Shown: positions 33,387-42,525, counted from the first letter of the stretch. The stretch: DNA of 64,000 bases from Lewinellaceae bacterium (GCA_020636225.1 JACJYI010000003.1:62001-126000), one strand, 5' to 3'. Notes: generated by a model from the sequence alone, not told the origin. Numbers and translations: made by a program.

Positions 33387-35432
33387 ATGGCACAGAAACT
33401 GGGAAATTACGCATTGGGCAAGTGGATCGAAGGAACCGATGATGGCGAGCTGCTGGTTGACGCATCAACCGGCGCCCCGATCGCCCTGGCCAGTTCCAAA
33501 GGGCTGGATTTTGGTGACATGATGCGGTACGCCCGCCAGACCGGGGGGCCGGTATTGTCCAGGATGACCTTTCACGAGCGAGGACGGATGATCAAGGCCC
33601 TGGCCTTGTACCTGATCGAACGCAAGGACAAGTACTATACCATCAGCTATCAGACCGGTGCCACGAAAGTGGACTCCTGGATCGATATCGAAGGAGGGAT
33701 CGGCAACCTGTTCGCCTATTCCAGCCTGCGCCGGCAGTTTCCGGACCAACCCTATTCTATCGACGGCGATCACGCGCCCCTGTCCAAGGGTGGTTCGTTC
33801 ATCGGACACCATATCATGGTACCCAAGCGGGGTGTAGCCATCCACATCAATGCCTTCAATTTCCCCATCTGGGGCATGCTGGAAAAGATCGCGGTCAACC
33901 TGATGGCCGGCGTGCCGGCCATCGTCAAGCCGGCGACCTTGACCTCCTACCTGACCGAGGCGATGGTACGCGATATTGATGCCTCCGGCATCCTCCCTCC
34001 CGGCAGCCTGCAGCTGATCTGCGGGTCAGCCAGGGGGATCCTCGATCATGTCGAAAGCCAGGACGTGGTCACCTTTACCGGATCAGCCAGTACCGGGCGG
34101 ATGCTCAAGTCCAATCCACGCCTGATCGAGGAATCGGTGCCCTTCAATATGGAAGCGGATTCCCTGAACTGTATCATCCTCGGCGAAGATGCCGTGCCGG
34201 GTACGCCGGAATTCGACATCTTCATCAAGGAGGTCCGCAAGGAGATGACCGTCAAGTGCGGCCAGAAATGTACCGCCATCCGCCGGGTGATCGTACCCGA
34301 AAACCTGGTGGAGGATGTCCAGATCCAGCTGGGGAAGGCACTGAGCAAGACGGCCATCGGCGATCCCCGGGTGGAAGGAGTGCGCATGGGCGCCCTGGCC
34401 GGCCGCACACAGCTCGAAGAGGTGCGGGAGAAGATCGCCCAGCTGGCCGCCAATGCCACCGTCGCCTGGGGCGACCCCAACCAGGTGGAGATCCTCGGGG
34501 GAGACAAGGAGAAGGGGGCCTTCATGGCGCCGGTCTTGTTCGTCCAGCCCGAGCCGTTCAAATACACGGAGGCCCACAATATCGAAGCCTTTGGACCGGT
34601 CAGTACCATCATGCCTTACCACAACCTGGACGAGGCCATCGAACTGGCCCGCATGGGCAAAGGGTCCCTGGTCAGTTCCATCGTGACCGCCAATGACCAG
34701 ACGGCCCGGGAATATGTGCTGGGCGCGGCCAGTCACCATGGGCGTATCCTCATGCTCAACCGCGACAGTGCCGCTGAGAGTACCGGTCATGGATCACCCA
34801 TGCCCCTGCTGGTCCATGGAGGGCCGGGTCGGGCCGGTGGCGGAGAGGAGATGGGTGGCAAGCGCGGGGTGATGCATTACCTGCAGCGTTGCGCCATCCA
34901 GGGTTCGCCCACCACACTGACCGAAGTGACCCAGCAATACCAGGTCGGAGGTGCCTACAAGGATCCCGGCCAGCATGTTTTCCGGAAGTATTTCGAGGAC
35001 CTCAGGGTCGGGGAGACGGTCCACACCCACAAGCGGACAGTGACCGAAGCGGATATCGTCAGCTTTGCCAATGTCAGTTGGGACCACTTCTACGCCCACA
35101 CGGATGTCACCTCCCTTGACGGTACCATCTTCACGGAGCGGGTGGCCCACGGGTACTTCGTGCTCAGTGCGGCGGCCGGGTTGTTTGTCGATCCGGGCAA
35201 GGGTCCCGTCCTGCTCAATTACGGCCTTGAAGAATGCCGCTTCACCAAGCCGGTCTACGCCGGCATGACCATCGGCGTCCACCTGACGGTCAAGGAAAAG
35301 GTCGACCAGGAGACCCGCAGTGAAGAGGACATCCCCAAGGGGATCGTCAAGTTCCTGGTGGATGTGTACGATGAAACCGGTGAGACGGTGGCCATTGCGA
35401 CCATCCTCACGATGGTAGCAAAGAGGAGGTGA
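33387..35432 (+). CDS. paaZ: Bifunctional oxepin-CoA hydrolase / aldehyde dehydrogenase PaaZ
   Basis: 681 residues, the same length as the Escherichia coli protein. The N-terminal ALDH domain (about 1-520) has the NAD(P)-binding IHINAFNFPIWGMLEKIAVNLMAGVPAIVKPA, FTGSASTGRML, and catalytic Cys295 in VKCGQKCTAIRRV. The C-terminal MaoC/R-hydratase hot-dog domain (about 535-681) has the Asp566/His571 pair in SWDHFYAHTDVTS. PaaZ opens the oxepin ring of the phenylacetyl-CoA pathway and oxidises the resulting aldehyde. No other paa gene is in the window. Its last 53 codons are partly duplicated at 40377-40568. The AT-rich cassette begins right after its stop. Confidence 0.95.
   Translation: MAQKLGNYALGKWIEGTDDGELLVDASTGAPIALASSKGLDFGDMMRYARQTGGPVLSRMTFHERGRMIKALALYLIERKDKYYTISYQTGATKVDSWIDIEGGIGNLFAYSSLRRQFPDQPYSIDGDHAPLSKGGSFIGHHIMVPKRGVAIHINAFNFPIWGMLEKIAVNLMAGVPAIVKPATLTSYLTEAMVRDIDASGILPPGSLQLICGSARGILDHVESQDVVTFTGSASTGRMLKSNPRLIEESVPFNMEADSLNCIILGEDAVPGTPEFDIFIKEVRKEMTVKCGQKCTAIRRVIVPENLVEDVQIQLGKALSKTAIGDPRVEGVRMGALAGRTQLEEVREKIAQLAANATVAWGDPNQVEILGGDKEKGAFMAPVLFVQPEPFKYTEAHNIEAFGPVSTIMPYHNLDEAIELARMGKGSLVSSIVTANDQTAREYVLGAASHHGRILMLNRDSAAESTGHGSPMPLLVHGGPGRAGGGEEMGGKRGVMHYLQRCAIQGSPTTLTEVTQQYQVGGAYKDPGQHVFRKYFEDLRVGETVHTHKRTVTEADIVSFANVSWDHFYAHTDVTSLDGTIFTERVAHGYFVLSAAAGLFVDPGKGPVLLNYGLEECRFTKPVYAGMTIGVHLTVKEKVDQETRSEEDIPKGIVKFLVDVYDETGETVAIATILTMVAKRR
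35274..35432 (+). repeat. Left copy of the paaZ 3'-end direct repeat
   Basis: This segment within paaZ matches 40377-40535 in the same orientation (offset 5103 bp). From about 35314 to 35425 only a handful of bases differ, mostly at third codon positions; the first 40 bases are more diverged. The pair brackets the two-gene AT-rich cassette. Confidence 0.85.
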
Positions 35433-35509
35433 GGAGTGTTAAAGTTTCTTTCTTTATTGTTTCTTTTGTAAATGTGTATTAGCTTTACTAGCAAACCACA
35501 TTTAGCATG

Positions 35510-35530
35510 AAGACCCAAGACCCAAGACCC
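35510..35530 (+). repeat. Heptanucleotide tandem repeat (AAGACCC x3) immediately after an ATG
   Basis: The ATG at 35507-35509 is followed by three exact copies of AAGACCC and then AATTTAAAAC. With three units the ATG reads 14 codons and stops at a TAG (35549-35551). With one or four units it would enter the frame of the downstream metalloprotease and give a classical signal peptide. Units of 7 bp shift the frame with each gain or loss, so this is the layout of a slipped-strand phase-variation tract, although three units is a short tract. Confidence 0.7.
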
Positions 35531-35583
35531 AATTTAAAACATTTTGCATAGGCATTATTGCCTTTTTTCTGATTCATTCTCCC

Positions 35584-37938
35584 GTGGTGGTTTTTTCCCA
35601 GCTATATCCTTGTGGAGTGATTGTAGATAGTGCTTCATTATATCATTTACAGGAAGTAGAAGGGAATATTCCAGCGTATAGTGAAATGAATGGCGGTAGC
35701 CGGGAAATTGATTGGGTGCCATTGATGATAGTGTCCCAAACAGGAGACAACGGAAATTTTGATAAAACAGGCTTTTCAGGGAATGCCATCAAGTTTTTAG
35801 CTGCATCAGCTATTGAATATTTGAATGAACAATTTGCTCCAGTAGATATTCAGTTCTTTCAGCTTGGAGATGTGCATTCTACCGATTTTACCAATGCCTG
35901 GGTCAATCCATCATTCTCTGGTCAAGCGTTGATTTATCATCCAAATGCTCTGATGATATATGTAGATGATCGTTCGAATGTAAAGGGAATAGCCATTTTC
36001 CCGTGGAATACAGCTAGCTTAAATAATATTACTACACTTCAACCAACATCCTTAAATACAAGCTCTGACCTGAATACATTTCCCCATGAATTGGGGCACA
36101 TCTATGGATTGCTACATACCCATGAATTTGAGAATGGGTACGAATTGGTTATCAGAGAAGAGGATTTAACAAAGTTGAATTCCACACCTAATTGTGAGAC
36201 TTCCGGAGATAAATGTTGCGACACGGATGCGGATTGCTTTTGGACTGGTGCACCCAATAATCCATCAAATCCCTACCCTGGATGCAGTGTCGGGACATTG
36301 CAATGTGGTATAATAAATCAGTTAAGAATTGGCGATTATACGGGTTCCTTTGCAGATGCCAATGGTGATGCATTGATCAATGAGGATAATCGGGTAAGAA
36401 ATATCATGTCCTACTTTCAATGTGTGGATACCTTCACGGATGAACAATATGGACGGATCTATCAGTATCACCTGTCCCATCGCAAGTCACAATTGACGGC
36501 AACAGCCATCAATTTGAAGGATTTTGTAGAGTTCGAGGGTACATCGAAGAAAATGAAGAATGTCAGGGTCAATCTGACTTATCCTGATGTGCTGGGGGAA
36601 TTGAATTTTACCCGAAATTTCACTGGAATTTTGGGATCATTCGAGACGCAGATGCTGGATGAGAATATTCAGGCAGACGTGATCCAGGGTTCTGGGTCAG
36701 TTTATGCTTATTTTGACAATGATCCTAGCGATCCAAATTTACCACTAAAATTATTTCAAGGATTCAATGATTTTGCATACAATCAATGGGCTGATTCACT
36801 TGATATTTTTGATATCATCGCCATCCAGAAGTATGTAGGTTACCCAAACCTGCCTTATGCCGAAAATACACTGGCCAATGGATATAAAAAACTGGCAGCA
36901 GATGTCAATGATGATGGGATCATCAGTGAAATTGATTTCCAACTTATTCAACAATTACTTAGTGGGTCGATTACTAAATTCACTGAATTTACTCAGCCAT
37001 ATCGGTTTGTCCCGGAGTTCATTTCTCAAGGAAGTAACGGGTTTCTTTCAAGTCCCTTTAATTTGACCATCAACAATCAACCGATACCCAAGGCAGATTA
37101 TACCAAGCCCGATTTTGAATATGAAATTACTGACGGATTGGATGAGTCATCTGGGTTTGATGGGGTGAAAATCGGGAATGTACGACATACACCTTATACC
37201 GTTGCACCACCCAACTTTGTGATGAACAATATGACGAGTGACCCCGTCTTACTAAGTGGCGAGCCTTATGAGATTACTGTGGTCATTTCAGGTGAAGATA
37301 TTGGTGCAGCTCAGTTTGAATTGTTGCTAGCCAATGGCGCAGTAGATTCACAATCAATTGCTACAAATACAGGCGTTCCTGGCCTAATCAGGCCGAATAT
37401 GAAATCAGATGAATGGGGTGAGTCATTGAGGTCAGTTTGGTCCTATCTCCCAGCCGCACTAGATTCTGCTGAATTATTTCATTTCACCTTTACGCCCACC
37501 ATAACCACTCCTTTTCTGGATTCATTCTTTATTCTTCAGAATGGCAGTCTGAATCCCCTTTTACTCGATTCATCTGGAGTAATGACGGCTCAAAATGGTC
37601 AGATCCAATTGTTTGTTGAGCATGCCAGCACTCTTCGTTCAGGGAAAGCAAGTAATAATGCAACTCATGGAGATCTGGACGTGTTTATCATGCCTAATCC
37701 TGTACGCGATATGATGACCAGTGCAATACTGTTCAATACTATCCACAAGGATAAGGCACGGAACTTATCCTGCAGGTTGGTCGATTTTCATGGCCGAGTA
37801 GTTGATCAGCAAAATGTGGTAACTAATCAGGATTGGATTGAATTGGTTTGGCCGATGGGATTCCTGGCTGACGGACTTTATTGTCTGGTGATTGAATCTG
37901 GAGAACAACTATTCAGTTATCCCATACTCAAGCAATAA
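35584..37938 (+). CDS. M43-like (cytophagalysin) metalloprotease with dockerin-like and T9SS domains; start out of frame
   Basis: 784 residues from the in-frame GTG, but the true N-terminus is probably further upstream: the frame encodes KTQFKTFCIGIIAFF, IHSPVVVFSQ just before, an ideal signal peptide that lacks an in-frame ATG because of the 7-bp repeat at 35510. The catalytic domain has zinc motif HELGHIYGLLH and Met-turn NIMSYFQC, with Cys-rich NCETSGDKCCDTDADC as in pappalysin/M43 enzymes. A dockerin-like pair (DIFDIIAIQKYVGYP; ADVNDDGIISEIDFQLIQQLL) precedes a cohesin-like beta domain (SGEPYEITVVISGEDIGAAQFELLL), and the C-terminus (DGLYCLVIESGEQLFSYPILKQ) is a T9SS sorting domain. Codon use is AT-rich. 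It may be switched off in this sequence. Confidence 0.82.
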   Translation: MVVFSQLYPCGVIVDSASLYHLQEVEGNIPAYSEMNGGSREIDWVPLMIVSQTGDNGNFDKTGFSGNAIKFLAASAIEYLNEQFAPVDIQFFQLGDVHSTDFTNAWVNPSFSGQALIYHPNALMIYVDDRSNVKGIAIFPWNTASLNNITTLQPTSLNTSSDLNTFPHELGHIYGLLHTHEFENGYELVIREEDLTKLNSTPNCETSGDKCCDTDADCFWTGAPNNPSNPYPGCSVGTLQCGIINQLRIGDYTGSFADANGDALINEDNRVRNIMSYFQCVDTFTDEQYGRIYQYHLSHRKSQLTATAINLKDFVEFEGTSKKMKNVRVNLTYPDVLGELNFTRNFTGILGSFETQMLDENIQADVIQGSGSVYAYFDNDPSDPNLPLKLFQGFNDFAYNQWADSLDIFDIIAIQKYVGYPNLPYAENTLANGYKKLAADVNDDGIISEIDFQLIQQLLSGSITKFTEFTQPYRFVPEFISQGSNGFLSSPFNLTINNQPIPKADYTKPDFEYEITDGLDESSGFDGVKIGNVRHTPYTVAPPNFVMNNMTSDPVLLSGEPYEITVVISGEDIGAAQFELLLANGAVDSQSIATNTGVPGLIRPNMKSDEWGESLRSVWSYLPAALDSAELFHFTFTPTITTPFLDSFFILQNGSLNPLLLDSSGVMTAQNGQIQLFVEHASTLRSGKASNNATHGDLDVFIMPNPVRDMMTSAILFNTIHKDKARNLSCRLVDFHGRVVDQQNVVTNQDWIELVWPMGFLADGLYCLVIESGEQLFSYPILKQ

Positions 37939-37939
37939 C

Positions 37940-40297
37940 ATGATGCCTATATCTATGTGGATGGGTGTAAGGCTGGTTCTCAGATTAGTTTTGACGTTGC
38001 ACTTGGTGACCAGTGTGGTAAGTTGCCTGGATGCCAAGATCATTTATGTTCGGGAGGATGGCAATTCCATTGGTCCTGGTGATTCCTGGAGCTCAGCCTA
38101 TGATCATTTTATCACGGCATTGACCAATGCCTCACCCGAGGATTCCATTTTTATAGCTGAAGGTCTTTATTGGTTACCTCAGGATACTCAGTTGTATGTA
38201 CAGGGAGGGATTCGACTGTTTGGAGGCTTTGTCGGCAATGAGTCTTCTCTCTATGAGCGAGATCCTAACAATATGGGAACTAAGATTGCCAGCAACAAGT
38301 ATTGTTCTAAAATAATAATAGACAGCTTTGTCGTATCAAGTGAAATAAATCAAGTGACATTTGTCTGGGGAAATTCTGCGTATGATATCTGGCAACAAGA
38401 TCCTTGTATACAAGTGGCCCAAATTGGTCCTGGAGGCGCCCTTCTGATTCGTCCATCTGAAGATGGTCAGATGAATGAGATCAAATTTGTTCGTTGTTTG
38501 TTTAGTGGCAATCAAGCTCGGCTTGGTGGAAGTATTGCCTTTATAGGCGGAGCAGGTTCGCGAAGCCGATTCACTTTGGACCGATGTGATTTCACTCAGA
38601 ATTATGCAAGGAACAGAGGCGGGGGTCTTTATTTTTTTTATGATGAGGGAGGTCAATCGTTATCCATTAAGGTGGATTCTTGCATTTTTTATAAAAATAT
38701 TGGTGAATTATATGGTGCTGCAAGCCTAGCGTTTATATTTCATTCTCCCAAAGTTGATACACTGCTTATATCTAATTGTAAGTTTATTGGTAACAACGCT
38801 CAATTAGAAGGTGGCGGTGGGATCTACCTGAAGACCTATGGAGACTTACTTGAAGGTATGGTTCTTATTCGAAATTCATCATTCATTAATTCACTAAATA
38901 ATGCTGCATTTTCTTCATCCGGGCAATCTGGAGGGTCTGCTTTGGTTATTCGAAGTGGAGCTACAATTGAGAATTGTATTTTTAGTGGAAATTATTCCTC
39001 GGATGGCGGTGTTATAAGTGGAAGCCATTTGGATGTATCTAACTGTGTATTTGCCAATAATTATTCAAAGACCAAAGGAGCTGTATTTTTTTTAGGTGAA
39101 TCTGAGCTTTTCGATAGCGTGAGTATTCGAAATGTCTTCAAAAACTGCCTTTTTCTGAATAATCGATCTGATGAATATGGATCAGTATTCTATCACCGAT
39201 GGCCACCCAGTCGAGATTCCATTCTCAACTGTTTGTTCTGGAATAACCAGGCACTTCTGGATAGTGCAGTATGGTATACAAAATTTGGCGGTGAAATTGA
39301 TGCTAAGCTGATGGTGTCACATATTGGAGGGGATGTGTCTCCTGTTACTTTTTTTACAGATGAGACTACACCCGGAAATTCCTTTGATACGAATTTGTCC
39401 ACCTGGGTTTTTGAGGATCCTGCCTTTGTGGATACATTGACAGGGCAATACTGGCTTGCCCGTTGTTCGCCTATGATCAACAAGGGATTCAATGAATGGA
39501 ATGCATTGGATAAGGACATTAGTGGGACTGCTCGTATTCGGGAAGGTCGAATTGATCTGGGTCCGTATGAGCGTGACACATTGTTGCCGGCCTGGATTGT
39601 GAAGCAGAGTACATGTGCTACTGATCCTAATGGAGTGGTGAGCCTTGAGAGTGCTGGTATTACTGAGCCAGTAGAACTATTGGCCTATACGGCATCTGGT
39701 GTTCTTATGAATTCAAATGCATTACCTGCAGGTATGTATATGATTCATGGAGTGGATAGTGAAGGTTGTGTGGTGGATACATTAGTAACAATTATTGAAC
39801 CTGACAGTATATCTGTAGACTTCCAGATTTCTGGTTCACAGATGGGTGCCATGGATGGCAGTATCCAGATCCTATCCATTCAAGGCGGTGAGCCGGGATA
39901 TACGGTCCACTGGCATGATGGGGATATGTCCTGGTCAAAGAATTTATTGTCCCCAGGATTTTATTCTTTAGATGTATTGGATACCCTGGAATGCATGGCC
40001 AGTTGGAATGTGGAAGTGCCGTTGATCACAGGAAATGTATTACTCAGTCAGGATGAACTAAGCTTTGTATATGCTAATCCAGTGCATGGGACTTTGAATT
40101 ATTCGTTGAAGGCACCAGTTGGAAAAAAGGTGACGTATTCGTTATGGTCGGTTGCAGGAAGAAAGGTTGTCGAAGGACAATTGGAGGTTGGGGATAATAT
40201 ACAACTGCCGATACCTTTCATTGAATCTGGGAGTTATTGGATGCAGATTGAGGGTGGAAATGGATCTAGGACTTATCCCATTTTCTTTATTAGATAG
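37940..40297 (+). CDS. Secreted right-handed beta-helix protein with T9SS C-terminal domain
   Basis: About 785 residues, beginning one base after the protease stop, so co-transcribed. Signal peptide LVLRLVLTLHLVTSVVSC; then IIYVREDGNSIGPGDSWSSAYDHFITALTNASPEDSIFIAEGLYW, the usual opening of choice-of-anchor/parallel beta-helix adhesins. Repeated turns follow (CLFSGNQARLGGSIAFIGG, CDFTQNYARNRGGGLYFF, CKFIGNNAQLEGGGGIYL, CIFSGNYSSDGGVISG, CVFANNYSKTKGAVFFLG), each a coil of the helix. A middle beta-sandwich region (SVDFQISGSQMGAMDGSIQI) and a C-terminal T9SS domain (ESGSYWMQIEGGNGSRTYPIFFIR) complete it. Likely a surface adhesin or glycan-binding protein. AT-rich like its partner. Confidence 0.87.
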   Translation: MMPISMWMGVRLVLRLVLTLHLVTSVVSCLDAKIIYVREDGNSIGPGDSWSSAYDHFITALTNASPEDSIFIAEGLYWLPQDTQLYVQGGIRLFGGFVGNESSLYERDPNNMGTKIASNKYCSKIIIDSFVVSSEINQVTFVWGNSAYDIWQQDPCIQVAQIGPGGALLIRPSEDGQMNEIKFVRCLFSGNQARLGGSIAFIGGAGSRSRFTLDRCDFTQNYARNRGGGLYFFYDEGGQSLSIKVDSCIFYKNIGELYGAASLAFIFHSPKVDTLLISNCKFIGNNAQLEGGGGIYLKTYGDLLEGMVLIRNSSFINSLNNAAFSSSGQSGGSALVIRSGATIENCIFSGNYSSDGGVISGSHLDVSNCVFANNYSKTKGAVFFLGESELFDSVSIRNVFKNCLFLNNRSDEYGSVFYHRWPPSRDSILNCLFWNNQALLDSAVWYTKFGGEIDAKLMVSHIGGDVSPVTFFTDETTPGNSFDTNLSTWVFEDPAFVDTLTGQYWLARCSPMINKGFNEWNALDKDISGTARIREGRIDLGPYERDTLLPAWIVKQSTCATDPNGVVSLESAGITEPVELLAYTASGVLMNSNALPAGMYMIHGVDSEGCVVDTLVTIIEPDSISVDFQISGSQMGAMDGSIQILSIQGGEPGYTVHWHDGDMSWSKNLLSPGFYSLDVLDTLECMASWNVEVPLITGNVLLSQDELSFVYANPVHGTLNYSLKAPVGKKVTYSLWSVAGRKVVEGQLEVGDNIQLPIPFIESGSYWMQIEGGNGSRTYPIFFIR

Positions 40298-40376
40298 TTT
40301 GGGCTTCTCAGAAGAGTTGATTTGTGTGCCCACTGTTTTTCTTGAAACTTATTAGAGCATTTCGACAAGAATTTTT

Positions 40377-40568
40377 GGAGTACACCTCACGGTTACAGAT
40401 CAGGCAGTTCAGGAGACTCGCAGTGAAGAGGACATCCCCAAGGGGATTGTCAAGTTCCTGGTGGATGTGTACGATGAAACCGGTGAGACGGTGGCCATTG
40501 CGACCATCCTGACCATGGTGGCAAAGAAGGGCCAGGAATCATTGGATCAGGGCCGTTCAGGAGAATGA
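40377..40568 (+). pseudogene. paaZ C-terminal fragment (truncated, no start)
   Basis: The plus frame encodes GVHLTVTDQAVQETRSEEDI, PKGIVKFLVDVYDETGETVA, IATILTMVAKK and then a 12-residue tail to TGA. It matches the last 53 residues of PaaZ (MaoC domain end) but lacks everything before, and has a longer tail than the intact copy. Differences from paaZ are mainly synonymous, which means both copies were once under selection. It has no start codon or promoter and is a remnant; it borders the GC-rich DNA that continues to the right. Confidence 0.8.
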
Positions 40569-40615
40569 CCTGCATTCCTGGCGCAATATGGCCTGAAAAG
40601 GGATGATGGTCAGGG

Positions 40616-41308
40616 TCAGTTCCAACTGATCGTGTATGTGTTGCCTTCTGTAGATATGGTCGCTGTGTTGTCGCCATGGAAGACAAGACTTCCGGACTGG
40701 TTGAAGGCCTTTCCATCCTTGACCTGGCCGGAGATGTTGAAGGTGGCCTGCCCCGAAGCGATGGTCTTGTCCACCTTGCGAATGTGGATATCCTGGAACT
40801 GGATCTTGAAGCTGTGCGTGTATTCCCGGCTGAACGCAGGCCGGGTCAGCAGGTTCTGTCCTTCGCGGAAGGATACCCCATTGATCACATAGTGATCCTG
40901 GGTTACCAGTTGGGACATGACCAGGTTGGATTGCGCATTGCTGCCCGCCTGGAGAAACTTCCGGTTCAGTTGCCACGACCCGGTCTGCAGGATCTCCATC
41001 TTGATCGGCATCTTTTCATTGCAGATCAATGTCCAGGAGACCTGTTGCTCCAGGGTAAAGGCCAATGACTTTTTGACCAGGGAGGTATCAAAGGTGACCC
41101 CACATGGCCAGGTGGCGGCCTTGAAGAGCAAGGGGGCCTGTTCCAGTTCCAGGATGACGCCACCATCATCTGCTCGCAGATTGGCATCCAGGGTTTCCAG
41201 GATGTCTTCCTCATTCAGGACTTGTGTAGCCTCCTCCTTCCTGCAACCACCGAGGATGAGGGTGAGCAGGAGGAGAAAGCCGACCGGTTTGGGCATGGAT
41301 CGTTTCAT
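40616..41308 (-). CDS. Lipoprotein of unknown function
   Basis: 230 residues. The signal peptide PVGFLLLLTLILGGC puts a lipidated Cys at residue 19, followed by RKEEATQVLNEEDILETLDAN. The rest is beta-rich (GGVILELEQAPLLFKAATWPCGVTFDTSLVKKSLAF, FSREYTHSFKIQFQDIHIRKVDK, AFNQSGSLVFHGDNTATISTEGNTY) with two Cys (WPCGV and LICNE) that may pair. I do not recognise a family. It would be anchored in the outer membrane. It is a single gene, convergent with the paaZ fragment and divergent from cvpA. Confidence 0.72.
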   Translation of the reverse strand: MKRSMPKPVGFLLLLTLILGGCRKEEATQVLNEEDILETLDANLRADDGGVILELEQAPLLFKAATWPCGVTFDTSLVKKSLAFTLEQQVSWTLICNEKMPIKMEILQTGSWQLNRKFLQAGSNAQSNLVMSQLVTQDHYVINGVSFREGQNLLTRPAFSREYTHSFKIQFQDIHIRKVDKTIASGQATFNISGQVKDGKAFNQSGSLVFHGDNTATISTEGNTYTISWN

Positions 41309-41397
41309 TTGTATAGTTGGTGCGAATCGGGTGAAAAAAGTTGCCTGGGAGAGCAAACTCGGCAAAGCTTGTTAATTTTCCGCATCAAGACAATGCT

Positions 41398-41931
41398 ATG
41401 TGGATCGATATCTCCTTCCTGGCCATTGCCGGTTTTGCCTTTTACAAGGGGTACCATGCCGGGATCATCAAGACCGTGTTCACCATTGTGTCCATCCTGA
41501 TCGGATTGTTGGTGAGCATGCGCTTTGCCGCGGAGGTGACGGCAGGATTGCAGAATCTCTTCAAAACGCAGCATCCTCTCCTCTTTCTGGTTGGATTCCT
41601 GGTCACCTTCCTCGTGGTCATGTGGATCGTCCGGTGGCTGGCCCGAAAGCTGGAGCAATTCCTGGAATCGATCAAGCTGAATTTTATCAATGAGGTCCAG
41701 GGTGGCATTCTCTACGCCCTCCTGGCCACCATCCTCCTGTCCTCCGCCCTCGGGTTGATCAACCGGGCGGGGTTCATTCCGCCAGAGCACAAGGAAAGGT
41801 CCCTGACCTGGCCCTTGCTCGAAACCGTACCCGAACAGGCGCAGATCGCCTACTCCAAGCTCAAGCCCGTTTTCAGCAAGTTCTGGGATGATTCGAAAAA
41901 GGCCATCGATGGGGGTTATGAGACAAAATAA
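41398..41931 (+). CDS. CvpA family membrane protein
   Basis: 177 residues with four predicted membrane helices: DISFLAIAGFAFYKGYHAGIIKTVFTIVSILIGLLVSMRFA (two helices around a conserved GxxxGxxK/R turn), LLFLVGFLVTFLVVMWIVRWLARKL and GGILYALLATILLSSALGLIN. This is the CvpA fold, linked to colicin V production, membrane integrity or stress in different bacteria. The C-terminal 40 residues are soluble and charged. The ATG at 41398 begins MWIDISFLAI; 19 further upstream codons overlap the neighbouring promoter region and are not used. Confidence 0.88.
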   Translation: MWIDISFLAIAGFAFYKGYHAGIIKTVFTIVSILIGLLVSMRFAAEVTAGLQNLFKTQHPLLFLVGFLVTFLVVMWIVRWLARKLEQFLESIKLNFINEVQGGILYALLATILLSSALGLINRAGFIPPEHKERSLTWPLLETVPEQAQIAYSKLKPVFSKFWDDSKKAIDGGYETK

Positions 41932-41993
41932 TGTGCAGTAGCATCCTGCATCATTTTTACGTCAGGGTGAATTCGCTATCCAGGGTGTTTCAT

Positions 41994-42001
41994 TATCTTT
42001 G
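41994..42001 (+). promoter_or_regulatory. -7 promoter element before the DinB gene
   Basis: TATCTTTG matches TAnnTTTG exactly and ends 5 bp before the ATG, again implying a nearly leaderless transcript for the DinB/NRDE/ATP-grasp operon. Confidence 0.45.
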
Positions 42002-42006
42002 ATCTC

Positions 42007-42525
42007 ATGTTCCAACCGGTCATCCAGGCCTCACAGGCCCTCCTCAGCGATCTGAAACAGGTCCTGATCAATCTTCCTGCCACGCAATATGCCGGGGCTC
42101 AGGATGTGCTGTCCGGTGCATCGGTTGGCCAGCATGTCCGGCATTTGCTGGAATTCTATCAGTGCCTGTTGGACCAATGCCCTCGGCAGGAAGTGAATTA
42201 CAGCCTGCGGATCCGGGATTTGCAACTGGAACAATCAGCGATGGTAGCGACGCAGACCTGTGACGACCTGATCCGTCGGTTGAATGAAGTAAACCGGGAT
42301 CTGACCCTCACCCTGCACATGGATGATCTGGATGTCGCTACCGGACCGGTGGCCGTACCCTCTTCCCTGGCCCGGGAATTGATCTACTGCGTCGAACATG
42401 CCATTCATCACATGGCCATTATCAAGATTGGGATCATGCAACAGGATCCCCGGTTTATCCTGCCGGAAGGATTCGGGGTCGCCCCGTCCACCATTCGATA
42501 TCGCGCCTCGCAATGTGCACAGTAA
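42007..42525 (+). CDS. DinB family (YfiT-like) protein
   Basis: 172 residues forming a DinB/DUF664 four-helix bundle. Probable metal ligands are His in GASVGQHVRHLLEFYQ and the pair in VEHAIHHMAIIKIG. DinB-fold proteins include thiol transferases and putative metal-dependent hydrolases; the exact reaction is not evident here. The gene overlaps the next by 13 bp, so they are co-translated. It has its own -7 promoter. Confidence 0.82.
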   Translation: MFQPVIQASQALLSDLKQVLINLPATQYAGAQDVLSGASVGQHVRHLLEFYQCLLDQCPRQEVNYSLRIRDLQLEQSAMVATQTCDDLIRRLNEVNRDLTLTLHMDDLDVATGPVAVPSSLARELIYCVEHAIHHMAIIKIGIMQQDPRFILPEGFGVAPSTIRYRASQCAQ

